From the NCBI GenBank assembly GCA_020809705.1, contig CP085833.1, positions 434,001-498,000 on the forward strand: a stretch of DNA of 64,000 nt, given 5' to 3'. This DNA comes from Calonectria ilicicola (lineage: Eukaryota; Ascomycota; Sordariomycetes; Hypocreales; Nectriaceae). Both the position numbers and the translations under genes were made by a program. Numbering within the stretch: the stretch's first letter is position 1; each line of letters opens with the position of its first letter. The notes below the pieces were generated by a model. The model worked only from the letters and a program-made list of their open reading frames with translations, was not told where the DNA came from and made no database searches. Below, piece by piece: positions 45,733-58,400 of this stretch.

Positions 45733-45787
45733 TTATCCCTAATTCTAATTTTAACCTTAACCCCAACCCTAACCCTAACCTTAACCT
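45733..45787. repeat. Degenerate telomere-like (CCCTAA/TTAGGG) tract
   Basis: An irregular run of CCCTAA, CCTTAA and CCCCAA units (clearest at 45752-45786) inside AT-rich DNA. It matches the fungal telomere unit TTAGGG on the minus strand. It is too degenerate to be an active telomere. Confidence 0.6.
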
Positions 45788-46727
45788 CATTTTTCTTTTA
45801 AATCTAATTAAAAGTATAATTTATAATTATATAATTTAAAGATTTTAATCTTAAAAATATTTAAAATTTAATTATTTAAACCCTTCTTTAAATATAATTT
45901 ATATATAAAAGATATTTTCTTTATTTCTAACTATATTAGCATTATAAGCTATAATCTTTTATTATTAAGTATAACTTTAATTTTATTAAAGTAAATAAAA
46001 ATACTTTTAATAGTACTTTTTAATTATATTATTATTATAATTAATAAGAATAAATATAAAGCTATTTATTTACTTAATTAATAATTTTAATAATAATAGT
46101 TTACTTATAAAATTAATACTCTATTATTAAAAGCTAAGACTAAAAGATAATACTATTATTAACTTCTTCTACCCTTACTAACCTTTATTTATATACTAGA
46201 TCGCCTACTAAAGAAGAATCTAATGCTTTTAATATTATTATTAAGCTAAAAGCTACTTTTATTTACTAGATTATTAAATTAAATATATTCTTTAAAGTAA
46301 TTAAATATACTACCTTTTAATATTTTTTATAAATATTAAATTATATTATTAATAATATTTTATTAATATATTAATTAATTATAAAGACTTAGGTAATAAA
46401 TAATTTTAAAACTTATTAATAAATAATTAAATACTAATTTTAATATACTTAATTACTTATTCACTTTATCTTTAATACTTAGACTTTCCCTAACCAATAG
46501 GCTCTTTTAAAGGTTATTAGTTATTTTATTAACTGTACTAGTAGCCTACAAATTAAACTCCTTATCTTAAAATATATTTCTAATATTTATTTAGATAAAA
46601 ATATTACCTTTTTAATATTAGAAGTTATTAAAAACTATAATCTTTAGAGCCTTAATTTCTTTATATTAGATAATGCCCCTATTAATAATATATACTTTAA
46701 TTATCTCTTTTCCAATTATCTTCCTAC

Positions 46728-47122
46728 TGTTATGACCCATGACACGCCTAGGCGGTCTACGACGGCAGAACTAACACCTACCTACCCTATAGCCCCATAC
46801 CAACTAATAAGGAAGCGCTCACTCGTGATTACCTATAATGTTGGTGATCACCCTGTGATCACCCACCTGATCACTAACACTTAGATAGAACTAACATAGT
46901 AAGCGCCTATTATGATAATAGTATATAGATAGGTTAGAATCCGCCCTTATAGTCGATACTAACCAGCTTTCAATATAACTTGGTTATCTTAATTGCAATT
47001 GACTATTATCTAATGTAATACTTCCATTGCTCTATTTACTATAATACACCTAACTATTCTACTAATAATAAACCCTTCATTCTAATTAATTTATTAAGTT
47101 AAGAATTAATTAGACCATTATA
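46728..47122 (+). repeat. Gypsy-1 5' LTR (395 bp)
   Basis: Starts TGTTATGACCC, ends ...CCATTATA; aligns end to end with the 3' copy at 53238. Confidence 0.9.
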
Positions 47123-50100
47123 TATTAAAAGCTCTTATTTAATTAATTACCTATATTAACAATTAAGTAATAATAATATCTGGAAAGAACCCTATTACTA
47201 CTACTCCTCCTAGTAATACTAAATTAACTATAGAACTATAATAGATTAAGAAGAAACTCGTAAATATATAAGTATAACTTAAAGTAGAAAAAGCTAGAAT
47301 TACTATAGTTAAAGGAAATAAGAGTAAAGATATTAATAAAATTCTAAGACCCCCGGTCCCAGAGCCCTTTCTAGGAAAGGCTGCCAATATAGTCCCCTTC
47401 CTTACCCAAATGAAGGAATACTTTCGCTTTTTCCTAACATAACTTGCAACCCTTAAAGCCCAGATACTATATACCAAAACCCTCCTCCAAGGAGATATAG
47501 GAGTATAGTTTAAACTTATTATAAGAGATTATCTGGAAAATGAGAATAATACTAACCAAAATAAAGAGATTTAAGAGATTTTTAAAGACTAGGAATATTT
47601 TAAAATTATTATTAAAGATAATTTTAATATAATTAATATAAAATAATAAGTTATAAATTAATTATATAAACTTAAATAAATAAAATCCTATAATTAGTAT
47701 TCAGCCAAGTTTAAAAGGATTATAGTATAAATAGCCTAAAATAATAATACATTAATGGAACTTTACTATAAAGGCCTAAAGAGCGAAGTTAAGAATAAAA
47801 TCTATAAGGAAGACCAACCAAAGAAACTCTTAGAGTATATCAAAAGTACTATTAAAATTAATAAAAGATAATTTAACTAATATAAAGAACATACCTAAGA
47901 TAACAAAAACCTATATATCCTAAATAAAGAAAAAACCTAGAATAAATAATAAAGTACTATATATAGGACTTATTTAGAACTAATAGAACTTGGCGCTACC
48001 CAGGGGTATAATAAAAGTAAGATTACCTGCTTTAACTATAGAAAAAAAGGATATAAATCCTTCGAATGCTGCTCCCCGAAAATAGGAAATTAGTTTAAAC
48101 CTATACTAGAAAGATAGAAACAACTTAACACTATAAAAACTCAATGGACCCCAATACCAGAAGGAAAAGAGAATACCACAGGAAAAGTTATTCTTGCTAT
48201 TATTAAGAAATATAAACTAACCGCTATAATTAAGTAATGTATAAAAAACCATAAGTTACACAAGGTAAAACTTATTTTACAATAAGAAATCAATAAAGCT
48301 ATCTAAAAAGCATAGTCAACCTAACAAGAAGGCTAGTCCTACCTTCTCTACGAATAGTTAGAATGAGCCAAGAAGATAGGAATCCCTGCATCCATCCTAG
48401 ATATATATACTAACAAAGCACTAGTATAATAGGATATCTACACTTATAACAAAAATGGAAATAGAAAATAGATAATAAGTATTAAAAAAATAACTTAATA
48501 AATTAGGGAACCTTTGTGGGATAAAGATAAAGTCTTCCTACTTGCACAAAACAAATGGCAATTAGAAAACCATAATCCCTAACCTATCTAATATAAGGAG
48601 GATGACCCTAGACTAAATATAGTATATAAAGAATATAAGAATATCTTATAGGTAAGCTATTATAACTATAACTACCTCTAATATATAGAATAAAAGCAGC
48701 ATATAGTATACTTTCCTATTAAGGTAGAAGACATAATTATCCACCATGCTTATAGAAGATACTTCAACTAATATAAAGTAATGGGAAGAAATCTCTACTA
48801 CTAATTCACTATATTAGAACCAGGTAAGCTTAAGTTCCCCAATTACAGCAAGCTGCCCTAAAATAAATGTTAAGATCTTAAATATAATATCTATATAATA
48901 GATAAAGTAATAGCCTAGCATCAAATAAAACCAAAAAACGAGTAAAGCCCCCTGTAGAAGAGCAGTAGGAGCAATTAGGGCAATAATCCCTAAAGTTACC
49001 AAAAGAACTCCCCAAAAAAGCTCTATACTCTACAACCAAAGAACAACCCCAATAATAATTAGAAGTAAAAGTAAAGATTAAAGGGAAGTAATATAATATT
49101 ATAGTGGATAGTAGAGCTGAGCAAAACTACATGAATTCTTAAGTAATTAACAAACTTTAGCTACTATAGATAATAAAAGTCAACCTATACAAAATCATTA
49201 ATATAAAAGGAATACCCTTTAAATATAATAATAGTATTATAAATAAAAAGATTAATTATTTAAAAGTCTTTGTTAAAGGAAAGAACCAAGGAATAACCTT
49301 TGATATTGTTAATATTAGATAGCACAACCTAGTTTTAAGGTACCTATAGTTATACCAATATAACCCTAATATCTACTGGCGTACTAGCTAGATGCAAATA
49401 CCTAAGGAGTATAATACAGCTAGTGATATTTTTATAAAACATAATAAAAGATCTTGAACTCCTAGCCTTAACCAAGTAGAAGATACAAGTAAAGGAGAAT
49501 CTTCATTACCTAAAGAAACAAAATACAAATATAAGAATAATTAGAAAAGGCAAAGATAACAAACAATCGCCTACCTTAGAACATAATTCCAATAAATTAA
49601 TAAAAGCCTTAAAGAAATAAAGGCTAAAGCAAAAATAGATAGATTATATAATATACCCCTATAATACCGAATCTATAAAAAGCTCTTTATAAAAGAACTA
49701 GACACTAGACTACCTAAGTTTAGCTAGTGGGATTATAAAATCGTCCTTAAAGATAGATCTAATACCTAATTTTACCCTATTTATAATCTCAACTAAATCG
49801 AGCTTAATACCTTGAAGGAATACATTTAAGATATACTTAAAAAAAGATATATCTATATTTCGAACTCCAAAGCTGGTTACCCTATTATATTTGTATCTAA
49901 GAAAAACAAGAAGCTACACCTTATTGTGGACTACCAATAGCTCAATAATATTATTATTAAAGATCGCACTCTACTACTATTAATTAATAAAATAAAGAAT
50001 TACCTTTATAAAGCTAATATCTTTATTATATTAGATCTTAAAGAAGTATATAATCTTATTTATATTAAAGAAGAATATAAATAAAAAATTACTTTCCAAA

Positions 50101-52632
50101 CTAAGTTTAGACTATTTAAATATCTAGTTATATTTTTTAAACTTATAAATATACTAACATCATTCTAATAAATAATAACCAATGTATTACAAGAATACTT
50201 AAATATCTTTATTATCTACTATCTAAACAATATCCTCATTTTCTCCAAAAACAAAAAAGAACATAAAGAACACATCCATAAGGTCTTAAAAGCCCTCCAA
50301 GACACCAAACTTCTAGTTAAATTAGAAAAAAGTAAGTTCCACACTCAAGAAGTAGAATTTCTAGGATATATTATCAGCCCTAATGAAATTCATATGGACC
50401 TAAAGAAAGTTATTATAGTAAAAGATTGGAAGGAACCTACTAATGTAAAGGAAGTACAAGCCTTCCTAGGATTTGCTAACTATTATTAAAGATTTATTAA
50501 GGGATTTAGTAAAATTACCTTAGATATAATAGAACTAACTAAGAAAGGAATTATCTTTTAATAGGGAAATAAAGCATAATAATTATTTAAAGTTATAAAA
50601 AATGCTATTTTAGAAGAACCTATCCTTGCAATATTCGACCCTAATAAACCTATAGAGCTAGAAACCAATGCATTAGACTTCACCCTAGGGGCCCAGATCG
50701 GACAACAAGACAAATAAGGAAACCTACATCTTATAGCATTCTACTCACATAAGCTACATAGCCCTAAGCTAAACTACCCCATCTACAATAAAGAATTCCT
50801 TACTATTATTAATACTTTCAAAGAATTCTAACAATACCTTTTAAAAAGTAATTATAAAATCACAATATACACCAACCATAAAAATATTACTTACTTTACA
50901 ACCATTTAAAAACTTAGTAGAAAATAATTATAATATATAAAATACCTATCCAAATTTAACTATTAAATTATTTATATTAAAGGAATCAAAAATAGCCATG
51001 CCAATATAATCAACCGCTAACCTAACTATAATATAAAAAAACTAAAAATATAAGAAAAATTATTAATCTATAATACCAATAAAGAACTAGAATAAGCCCT
51101 AATTAGTAGAATAATAATAGAAATAAAAAAAATAATTATTATTATAAGAGTAGGAGGATTATTATATGCAACCAGAACCACTACCGCGGAAATACCTATA
51201 TAACAAGTGGAACAAGGCAATCCACTACTAAGAAAAATCGAAGAATACAATCTAGCACTTCTAGAAGAAGAAAAAACAAATTACTTACAAGTGCCAGAAG
51301 AATACTAAATGGAGTTAATAAGGGATATTTACAAACACCCCTTATATGGCCATAAAGGCATTAATAAAACCCTTGAATAAGTTAAATAGATATTTTCCTT
51401 TAATAAGATGAAAAAGAAAGTTAAATAAGTATATAAAGAATATAGCCTATATTGATACTCTAAAAAACCAAGATATAAACCATATAGATTATTATAACTA
51501 TCTTTTATTACATAATGACCATAAGATTTAATTATAATGGACTTTATTACCGACCTCCCCTTATTAGCAGACCCTACTATAGGAGTATACTACGATAGTA
51601 TTTTTATTATTGTTGATCATTTTATGAAAGTAGTATATTATCTCCTTTATAATAAAATAATAAAAGAAGAATAATTTACCTACCTTTTCTTTTAAAATAT
51701 AATCACTATATACAGATTATTAATTAAAATTATTTTGGATAGAGGATAATTATTTGTATTTAAGTTTTAGTAAAGCCTGATGTTTTTAATAGGGTTAAAC
51801 TATAAGCTAAGCACAGCCTTCTACTTTCAAATGGATAGGCAAACCAAATGCTAAAACCAGGAAATTAAGCAATATCTATAATACTATATTAACTACAAGC
51901 AAACCAATTAGATAGAAAAGTTATTTATTGTATAGCTAGTATATAATACATCCTACAATCATAGTATCAAAATAATACCAATAAAAGCCAATTTTGGCTT
52001 TATATTGGATGCTTACTGAGCCCCCTTAGAAGGTATAATCTAAGTAAAAGTAATAATTAAGTTAGATAATCTAAGAAAACTATATAAGGAAATGAAAACC
52101 GAACTTGAATTTATCTATAATATTATAAAAAGATATTATAATTTAAAAAGGTTGAAGGGATTAATCTTTTCGGAGGGAGATATAGTCTACTTAGTAATAA
52201 AAAATCTTGCAATAAAAAGACAAAATAAGAAAATCAACTTTATACAGATTGGGCTATATCTAATAAAAAGAAAAATATTAGAAAATAATTATGAACTTGA
52301 TCTCCTTGATAACATTAAGGTATATCCTATCTTCTATATTTCTCTCCTTAAACTTGGCGATGGCATCTAAGTTAATATAAGACCAATATATAAACCACAG
52401 ATAGAAAACCCCAAAGACCAATAGGAAATTGAAAAGATCCTATGAAGAAGAGAAGAAGATAGAAAATTTGAAATTAAATAGAAAGGCTATAAAGAAACAA
52501 TATAGGAACCCACAAAATATCTTACATATTACTTAAAGCTGCTAGAAGTGTTCCTAAGGATATAACACCAAGCAAACTATTAAGATCAATAGTATTCCAA
52601 TTGATAATATCCACTACCCCTAAAGACTATGC

Positions 52633-53142
52633 CTAAATAATAGCTTCCGACTCTACCCGATCTACCTCTTCTAACTCATCTAAAGAAGAAAGCCCACGAT
52701 ATACTATCTCCACACCCTTTGCTTTAAGTTGATGTTTCTAATGATGAAGATAGGATAAATGGTTCAAGGATTCCTGAACCTTGGCCTGAGCTGCAAGCGC
52801 CTCCGCTTGTACATGAAGGAACTCCTCCTCAGCAACCTCTTCCTCTATATCCAAACAATCGGACTCCCAATTTATCCGATTTACTACAAAAGTCAGCAAC
52901 CAACCACATTCACCACTATAAAATGACGTACATACAGCCAAAGACACCTTTAAAGTATCATAGGTCTTATTATAATAAGTGCACTTGCCATAATAGTCAT
53001 TAGAATCTGGCAATATCTTGCATTGCAAACCCTTAAAGGAATAGAATGAACACAATATAACTTCAAAACCCGTTAAGTTAATAAGCTAAGCTCGGGCCTT
53101 GGCACAAAGATGCTGTTTAGAATCACCTAGACCACAAGGCAT
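52633..53142 (-). pseudogene. Antisense accessory ORF of Gypsy-1 (coiled-coil protein, 169 codons, two TAG stops)
   Basis: Reading the minus strand from ATG 53142, one frame runs 510 bases to a TAG at 52633. It is broken only by two TAG codons that would be CAG before a C-to-T change. The product is Cys-rich at the N terminus and has an acidic coiled coil (EEEVAEEEFLHVQAEALAAQ). It ends with RGLSSLDELEEVDRVES. I recognise this ending from many fungal predicted proteins that travel with Gypsy elements. It lies between integrase and 3' LTR, opposite to pol. Function unknown. The Gypsy-2 copy has the same region at about 60,900-61,480, far more mutated. Confidence 0.65.
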
Positions 53143-53237
53143 AATTAGAAAATATTTTGAAGGTTAAAAATAGGGAACTTATATATAAGATCAAACTAAT
53201 AGGCCTTGAGGACAAGACCAACAGAGGGAGGACATCG

Positions 53238-53632
53238 TATTATGACCCATGATACGCCTAGGCAGTCTACAATGGTAGAACTAACACCTACCTACCCTAT
53301 AGCCCCACACTAACTAATAAGAAAGCACTTACTCACAATCACCTATAATGTTAGTGATCACCCTATAATCACCCACCCAATCACTAACACTTAGATAGAA
53401 CCAACACAATAAGCGCCTACTACAATAATAGTATATAGACAGGTTAGAATCTGCCCTTATGGTCAATACTAACCAGCTTTCAATATAACTTAGTTACCTT
53501 AATTACAATTGACTATTACCTAATGTAACACTTCCATTGCTCTATTTACCATAACGCGCCTAACCATTCTGCCAACAATAAACCCTTCATTCTGATTGGT
53601 TCATCAAGTTGGGAATTGACCAGACCGTTACA
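53238..53632 (+). repeat. Gypsy-1 3' LTR (395 bp)
   Basis: Starts TATTATGACCC (first G mutated), ends CCGTTACA. It is noticeably less mutated than the 5' copy, especially in its last third. Confidence 0.9.
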
Positions 53633-53637
53633 CCTAC

Positions 53638-53849
53638 TTTTCTAAATTAACTCTTATTTATAAAGCCTTTAATAATTCAATTATACTATTAGGGTTATAT
53701 TATTAACCTTACTACTAAAGCCTTTCTTAAGCCTATAAAATAAGCTTAACTTACCTCTCTAAATAATAAAGCTATTATATAGCTAACTCCTGAGAAATAA
53801 GCTAATTTAACTAGCTGGCTAAAGAGTGGTCCGGTAGTTAAACTATTAG
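53638..53849 (+). mobile_element. hAT transposon relic, middle part
   Basis: The transposase frame interrupted at 46722 continues here: GYIINLTTKAFL, then NLTSWLKSGPVVKLL, matching the hAT motifs 'GH(I/V)INLA.KAFL' and 'W...GP.GKLHNIV'. It is cut again at 53849 by Gypsy-3. Confidence 0.6.
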
Positions 53850-54246
53850 TGTTATGACCCATGACACACCTAGGCGGTCTACGGCGGCAGAACTAACACC
53901 TACCTACCCTATAGCCTCACACCAACCAATAAGGAAGTGTTCACTTACGATCACCTATAACATTGGTGATCGCCCTGTGATCACTAACCTGATTACTAAT
54001 ACCTTAGATAGAACTAATATAATGAGTGTTTACTAAGATAATAGTATATAGATAGATTAGAATCTGCCTTTATAGTTAATATTAACTAGCTTTTAATATA
54101 ATTTGATTATTTTAATTATAATTAATTATTACTTAATATAATACTTTTATTACTTTATTTTACTATAATATACCTAACTATCCTATTAATAATAAACCCT
54201 TTATTTTAATTAATTTATTAAATTAAGAATTAATTAAATTATTATA
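53850..54246 (+). repeat. Gypsy-3 5' LTR
   Basis: About 397 bp, colinear with the other LTRs with small indels. Preceded by ATTAG, the expected but unconfirmed target site. Confidence 0.8.
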
Positions 54247-55028
54247 TATTAAAAGCTTTTATTTAATTAATTATTTATATTAATAATTAAATAATAATAA
54301 TATTTAAAAAGAACCTTATTACTATTACTCTTTCTAATAATATTAAATTAATTATAGAATTATAGTAAATTAAAAAGAAACTTATAGATATATAAGTATA
54401 ATTTAAGGTAGAAAAAGCTAGAACTATTATAATTGAAGGAAATAAGGGTAAAGATATTAGTGAAATTCTAAGACCCCTGGTTTTAGAACCTTTTCTAAGA
54501 AAAGCTGTTAATATAGTCCCCTTCCTTACCCAAATGAAAGAATACTTCTGCTTCTTCCTAACCTAATTGGCAACCCTTAAAGCCCAAGTACTATATACTA
54601 AAACCTTTCTTTAAGGAGATATAGGAGTATAATTTGAACTTATTATAAAAGACTATCTAGAAAATAAGGATAATATTAATTAAAATAAAGAAATTTAAGA
54701 GATTTTTAAAGATTAGGAATATTTTGAAATTATTATTAAAGATAATTTTAATATAATTAATATAAAATAATAAATTATAAATTAATTATATAAATTTAAA
54801 TAAATAAAATTTTATAGTTAATATTTAATTAAATTTAAAAGAATTATAATATAAATAGCCTAGGATAATAATATATTAATAGAACTTTATTATAAAAGCT
54901 TAAAGAGTAAAGTTAAGAATAAAATCTATAAGAAAAATTAATTAGAAAAACTCTTAAAGTATATTAAAAGTACTATCAAAATTAATAAAAGATAATTTAA
55001 CTAATATAAAGAATATGCCCAAGATAAT
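53850..55028 (+). mobile_element. Gypsy-3, 5' part (interrupted by Gypsy-2)
   Basis: Starts with an LTR of the same family (53850-54246, TGTTATGACCC), then gag sequence colinear with Gypsy-1 up to the equivalent of about 47,902, where Gypsy-2 enters. Very heavily mutated. Confidence 0.85.
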
Positions 55029-55423
55029 TGTTATGACCTATAACACGCCTAGGCGGTCAAACAAGGCAGAAACAATGCCCACCTACCCTATAGCCCCACA
55101 CCAACTAATAAGGAAGCACTTATAAGTAATCACTTATAATGTTAGTAATCACCCTATAATCACTACCTTAATTACCAACACATTAGATAGAATTAATATA
55201 GTAAGCGCTTATTAAATAATAGTATATAGATAGATTAGAATCCGCCCTTATAGCTAATACTAACCAGCTTTTAATATAATTTGATTACCTTAATTGCAAT
55301 TAACTATTACCTAATGTAATACTCTTATTGCTCTATTTACTATAACACACCTAACTATCCTGCCAACAATAAACCCTTTATTCTAATTGGTTTATTAAGT
55401 TAGGAATTAACTAGATTATTATA
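55029..55423 (+). repeat. Gypsy-2 5' LTR
   Basis: 395 bp, starts TGTTATGACCT, ends ATTATTATA. Confidence 0.88.
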
Positions 55424-58400
55424 TATTAAAAGCTCTTATTTAATTAATTACTTATATTAATAATTAAATAATAATAATATCTAGAAAGAACCTTGCTGCT
55501 ACTACTCCTCCTAGTAATACCAAGTTAATTATAGAATTACAATAAATTAAGAAGAAACTTATAAATATATAAGCCCAATTTAAAGTAAAAGAAGCTAGAA
55601 CTACTATAATTAAAGGAAGTAAGGGTAAAGATATTGGTAAAATTCTAAGACCCCTGGCCCTAGAACCCTTCCTAGGAAAAGCCGCCAATATAGTCCCCTT
55701 CCTTACCTAAATAAAGGGATACTTTTGCTTCTTCCTAATATAACTTGCAACCCCCGAAGCTTAGGTATTATATACTAAAACCCTCCTTTAAGAGGATGTA
55801 GGAGTATGGTTTAAATCTATTATAAGAGATTATCTGGAAAATGAGGATGATGTTAATTAAAATGAAAAGATTTAAGAGATCTTTAAAGACTGGGAATATT
55901 TTGAAATTATTATTAAAGATAATTTTAGTATAATTAATATAAAATAATAAGTTATAAATTAGTTATATAAATTTAAATAAATAAAATTTTGTAGTTAATA
56001 TTTAGCTGAGTTTAAAAGAATTGTAGTATAAATAGCCTAGGATGATGATATATTAATAGAACTTTATTATAGAGGTTTAAAGAGTAAAATTAAAAATAAA
56101 ATTTATAAAAAAGATTAGCTAGAGAAACTCTTAAAGTATATTAAAAATATTATTAAAATTAATAAAAGATAATTTAATTAATATAAAGAATATACCTAAG
56201 ATAATAAAAACCTATATATCCTAAATAAAGGAAAAACCTAGAATAAGCAATAAAGCACTATATATAGGACTTATTTAAGATTAATAGAACTTAATACTAC
56301 CTAAGGGTATAATAAAAATAAGATTACTTATTTCAATTGTAGAAAGAAAGAATATAAATCCTTTAAATATTACTTTTTGAAAATAAGAAATTAATTTAAA
56401 TTTATATTAGAAGGATAGAAATAATTTAATATTATAAAAACTTAATAAACCTTGGTATTAGAAGGAAAAGAGAATACTATAGGAAAAGTTATTCTTATTA
56501 TTATTAAAAAATATAAACCAACCACTATAATTAAGCAATATACAGAAAACTATAAATTATATAAGATAAAACTTACCTTATAATAAGAAATTAATAAAGC
56601 TATTTAAAAAGTATAATTAACCTAATAAAAAGGCTAGTCCTACCTTCCCCATAAATAATTAAAATAAGCCAAGAAAATAGGAATCCCTGCATCCATCCTA
56701 AATATATATACCAATAAAGCATTAATATAATAAAATACTTATACCTATAATAAAAATAAAAATAAAAAATAGATAACTAATATTAAAAAATAATTTAATA
56801 AGTTAAGGAACTTTTATAGAATAAAGATAAAGTCTTTCTACTTACATAAAGCAAATAGTAACTAGGAAACTATAACCCCTAACCTATCTAACATAAAGAA
56901 AATAACCTTAAACTAAATATAATATATAAAGAATATAAGAATATCTTATAGGTAAGCTATTACAATTATAACTACCTCCAATATATAAAATAAAAGTAAT
57001 ATATAATATACTTTTCTATTAAAGTAGAAGATATGGTTATCTATTATACTTATAAAAGATACTTTAACTAATATAAAGTAATAGAAAGAAACCCTTACTA
57101 TTAGTTTATTATATTAAAACTAAGTAAACTTAAGTTCTTTAATTATAATAAACTACCCTAAAATAAATATTAAAACTTTAAATATAATATTCATATAATA
57201 GATAAAGCAATAGCCTGGTATTAAATTAAATTAAAAAATAAGTAGAGCCCCTTGTAGAAGAGTAATAGAAGTAATTAAGGTAATAATCCCTGAAATTATT
57301 AAAAGAACTCCCTAAAAAGCTCTATACTTTATAATTAAAGAGTAATTTTAATAATAATTAGAAGTAAAAGTAAGAATTAAAGGGAAGTAATATAATGCTA
57401 TGGTGGATAATAGAATTAAGTAAAATTATATAAATCTTTAAGTAATTAATGAACTTTAGCTATTATAAATAACAAAAGTTAACCTATATAAAATTATTAA
57501 TATAAAAGGAACCCCTTTTAGCTATAATAATAGTATTATAGATAAGAAGATTAATTACTTAAAAATCTTTATTAAAAAAAAACCAAGGAGTAATCTTTAA
57601 TATTATTAATATTAGATAATATAATCTAATTTTAGGGTATTTATAGTTATATTAATATAATCTTAATATCTATTAGTATATTAACTAGGTGTAAATATCT
57701 GAGGAGTATAATATAGCTAGTGATATTTTTATAAAATATAATAAAAGATCTTAAACTCCTAGCCCTAATTAAGTAGGAGATATAAGTAAAGGAGAATCTT
57801 TATTACTTAAAGAAATAAAATATAAATATAAGAATAATTAGAAAAGGTAAAGATAATAAATAATTACCTATCTTAGAATATAATTCTAATAAATTAATAA
57901 AAGTTTTAAAGAAATAAAGGCTGAAGTAAAAATAGATAGACTATACAATATACCCCCATAGTACTAAATCTACAAAAAACTCTTTATAGAAGAACTAGAC
58001 ATTAAATTACCTAAGTTTAACTAATAGGATTATAAAATCGTTTTTAAAGATAGATCTAATACCTAATTTTACCTTATTTATAATCTTAACTAAATTAAAC
58101 TTAATACTTTAAAAAATATATCTAAGATATACTTAAAAAAGGATATATCTATATTTTGAATTCTAAAGCCGGTTATCTTATTATATTTATATTTAAGAAA
58201 AATAGAAAGTTATATCTTATTATAGATTACTAATAGCTTAATAATATTATTATTAAAGATTATACTTTACTACCATTAATTAATAAAATAAAAGATTATT
58301 TTTATAGAGCTAATATCTTTACTATATTAGATCTTAAAGGAGTATATAATCTTATTTACATTAAAGAAGAATATAAATAGAAAACTGCTTTCTAAATGAA

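Larger units (their letters stand above)
45081..46722 (+). mobile_element. hAT transposon relic, 5' part (RIP-mutated)
   Basis: A candidate terminal repeat begins CAGTGGAGTC at 45081, as hAT ends often do, followed by the CAATTCAAATC-type direct repeats. From about 46450 a broken plus-strand frame reads FNT*TFPNQ*ALLKVISYF, then LLILKYI, LILEVIKNYNL and FFILDNA. This matches the order of the hAT transposase core ('WTSPN.. LLGV.AHF .. V..EYGI .. YFVLDNAS'). Stops replace Trp/Gln/Arg-type codons, as RIP would produce. The frame breaks off at 46722-46727 where Gypsy-1 inserted and resumes at 53638. Confidence 0.6.
46728..53632 (+). mobile_element. Gypsy-1: full-length Ty3/Gypsy LTR retrotransposon, RIP-inactivated
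   Basis: This 6905-bp element is bounded by 395-bp LTRs and by the target duplication CCTAC (46723-46727 and 53633-53637). Gag ends in a nucleocapsid knuckle at 48028-48069 whose pattern C-x2-C-x4-H-x4-C now reads C-x2-Y-x4-Y-x4-C. The protease DSG reads DSR (49104-49121). The reverse-transcriptase YLDD reads YLNN (50220-50231). The integrase HPLYGH zinc motif (51336-51353) and DFITDLP follow. The order PR-RT-RH-INT is that of Ty3/Gypsy. A purine tract (about 53222-53233) precedes the 3' LTR. Nearly every frame is broken by TAA/TAG, and changes are C-to-T or G-to-A. It cannot be autonomous. Confidence 0.93.

Noticed and set aside
45602..45790. Minus-strand frame rich in Leu/Gly/Arg
   Set aside because: It is only the translation of the telomere-like tract.
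47163..47477. Minus-strand 104-codon frame in Gypsy-1 (a similar frame at 55464-55688 in Gypsy-2)
   Set aside because: It lies antisense to gag, has low-complexity hydrophobic content and arises from AT-rich RIP sequence; it does not resemble a known protein.
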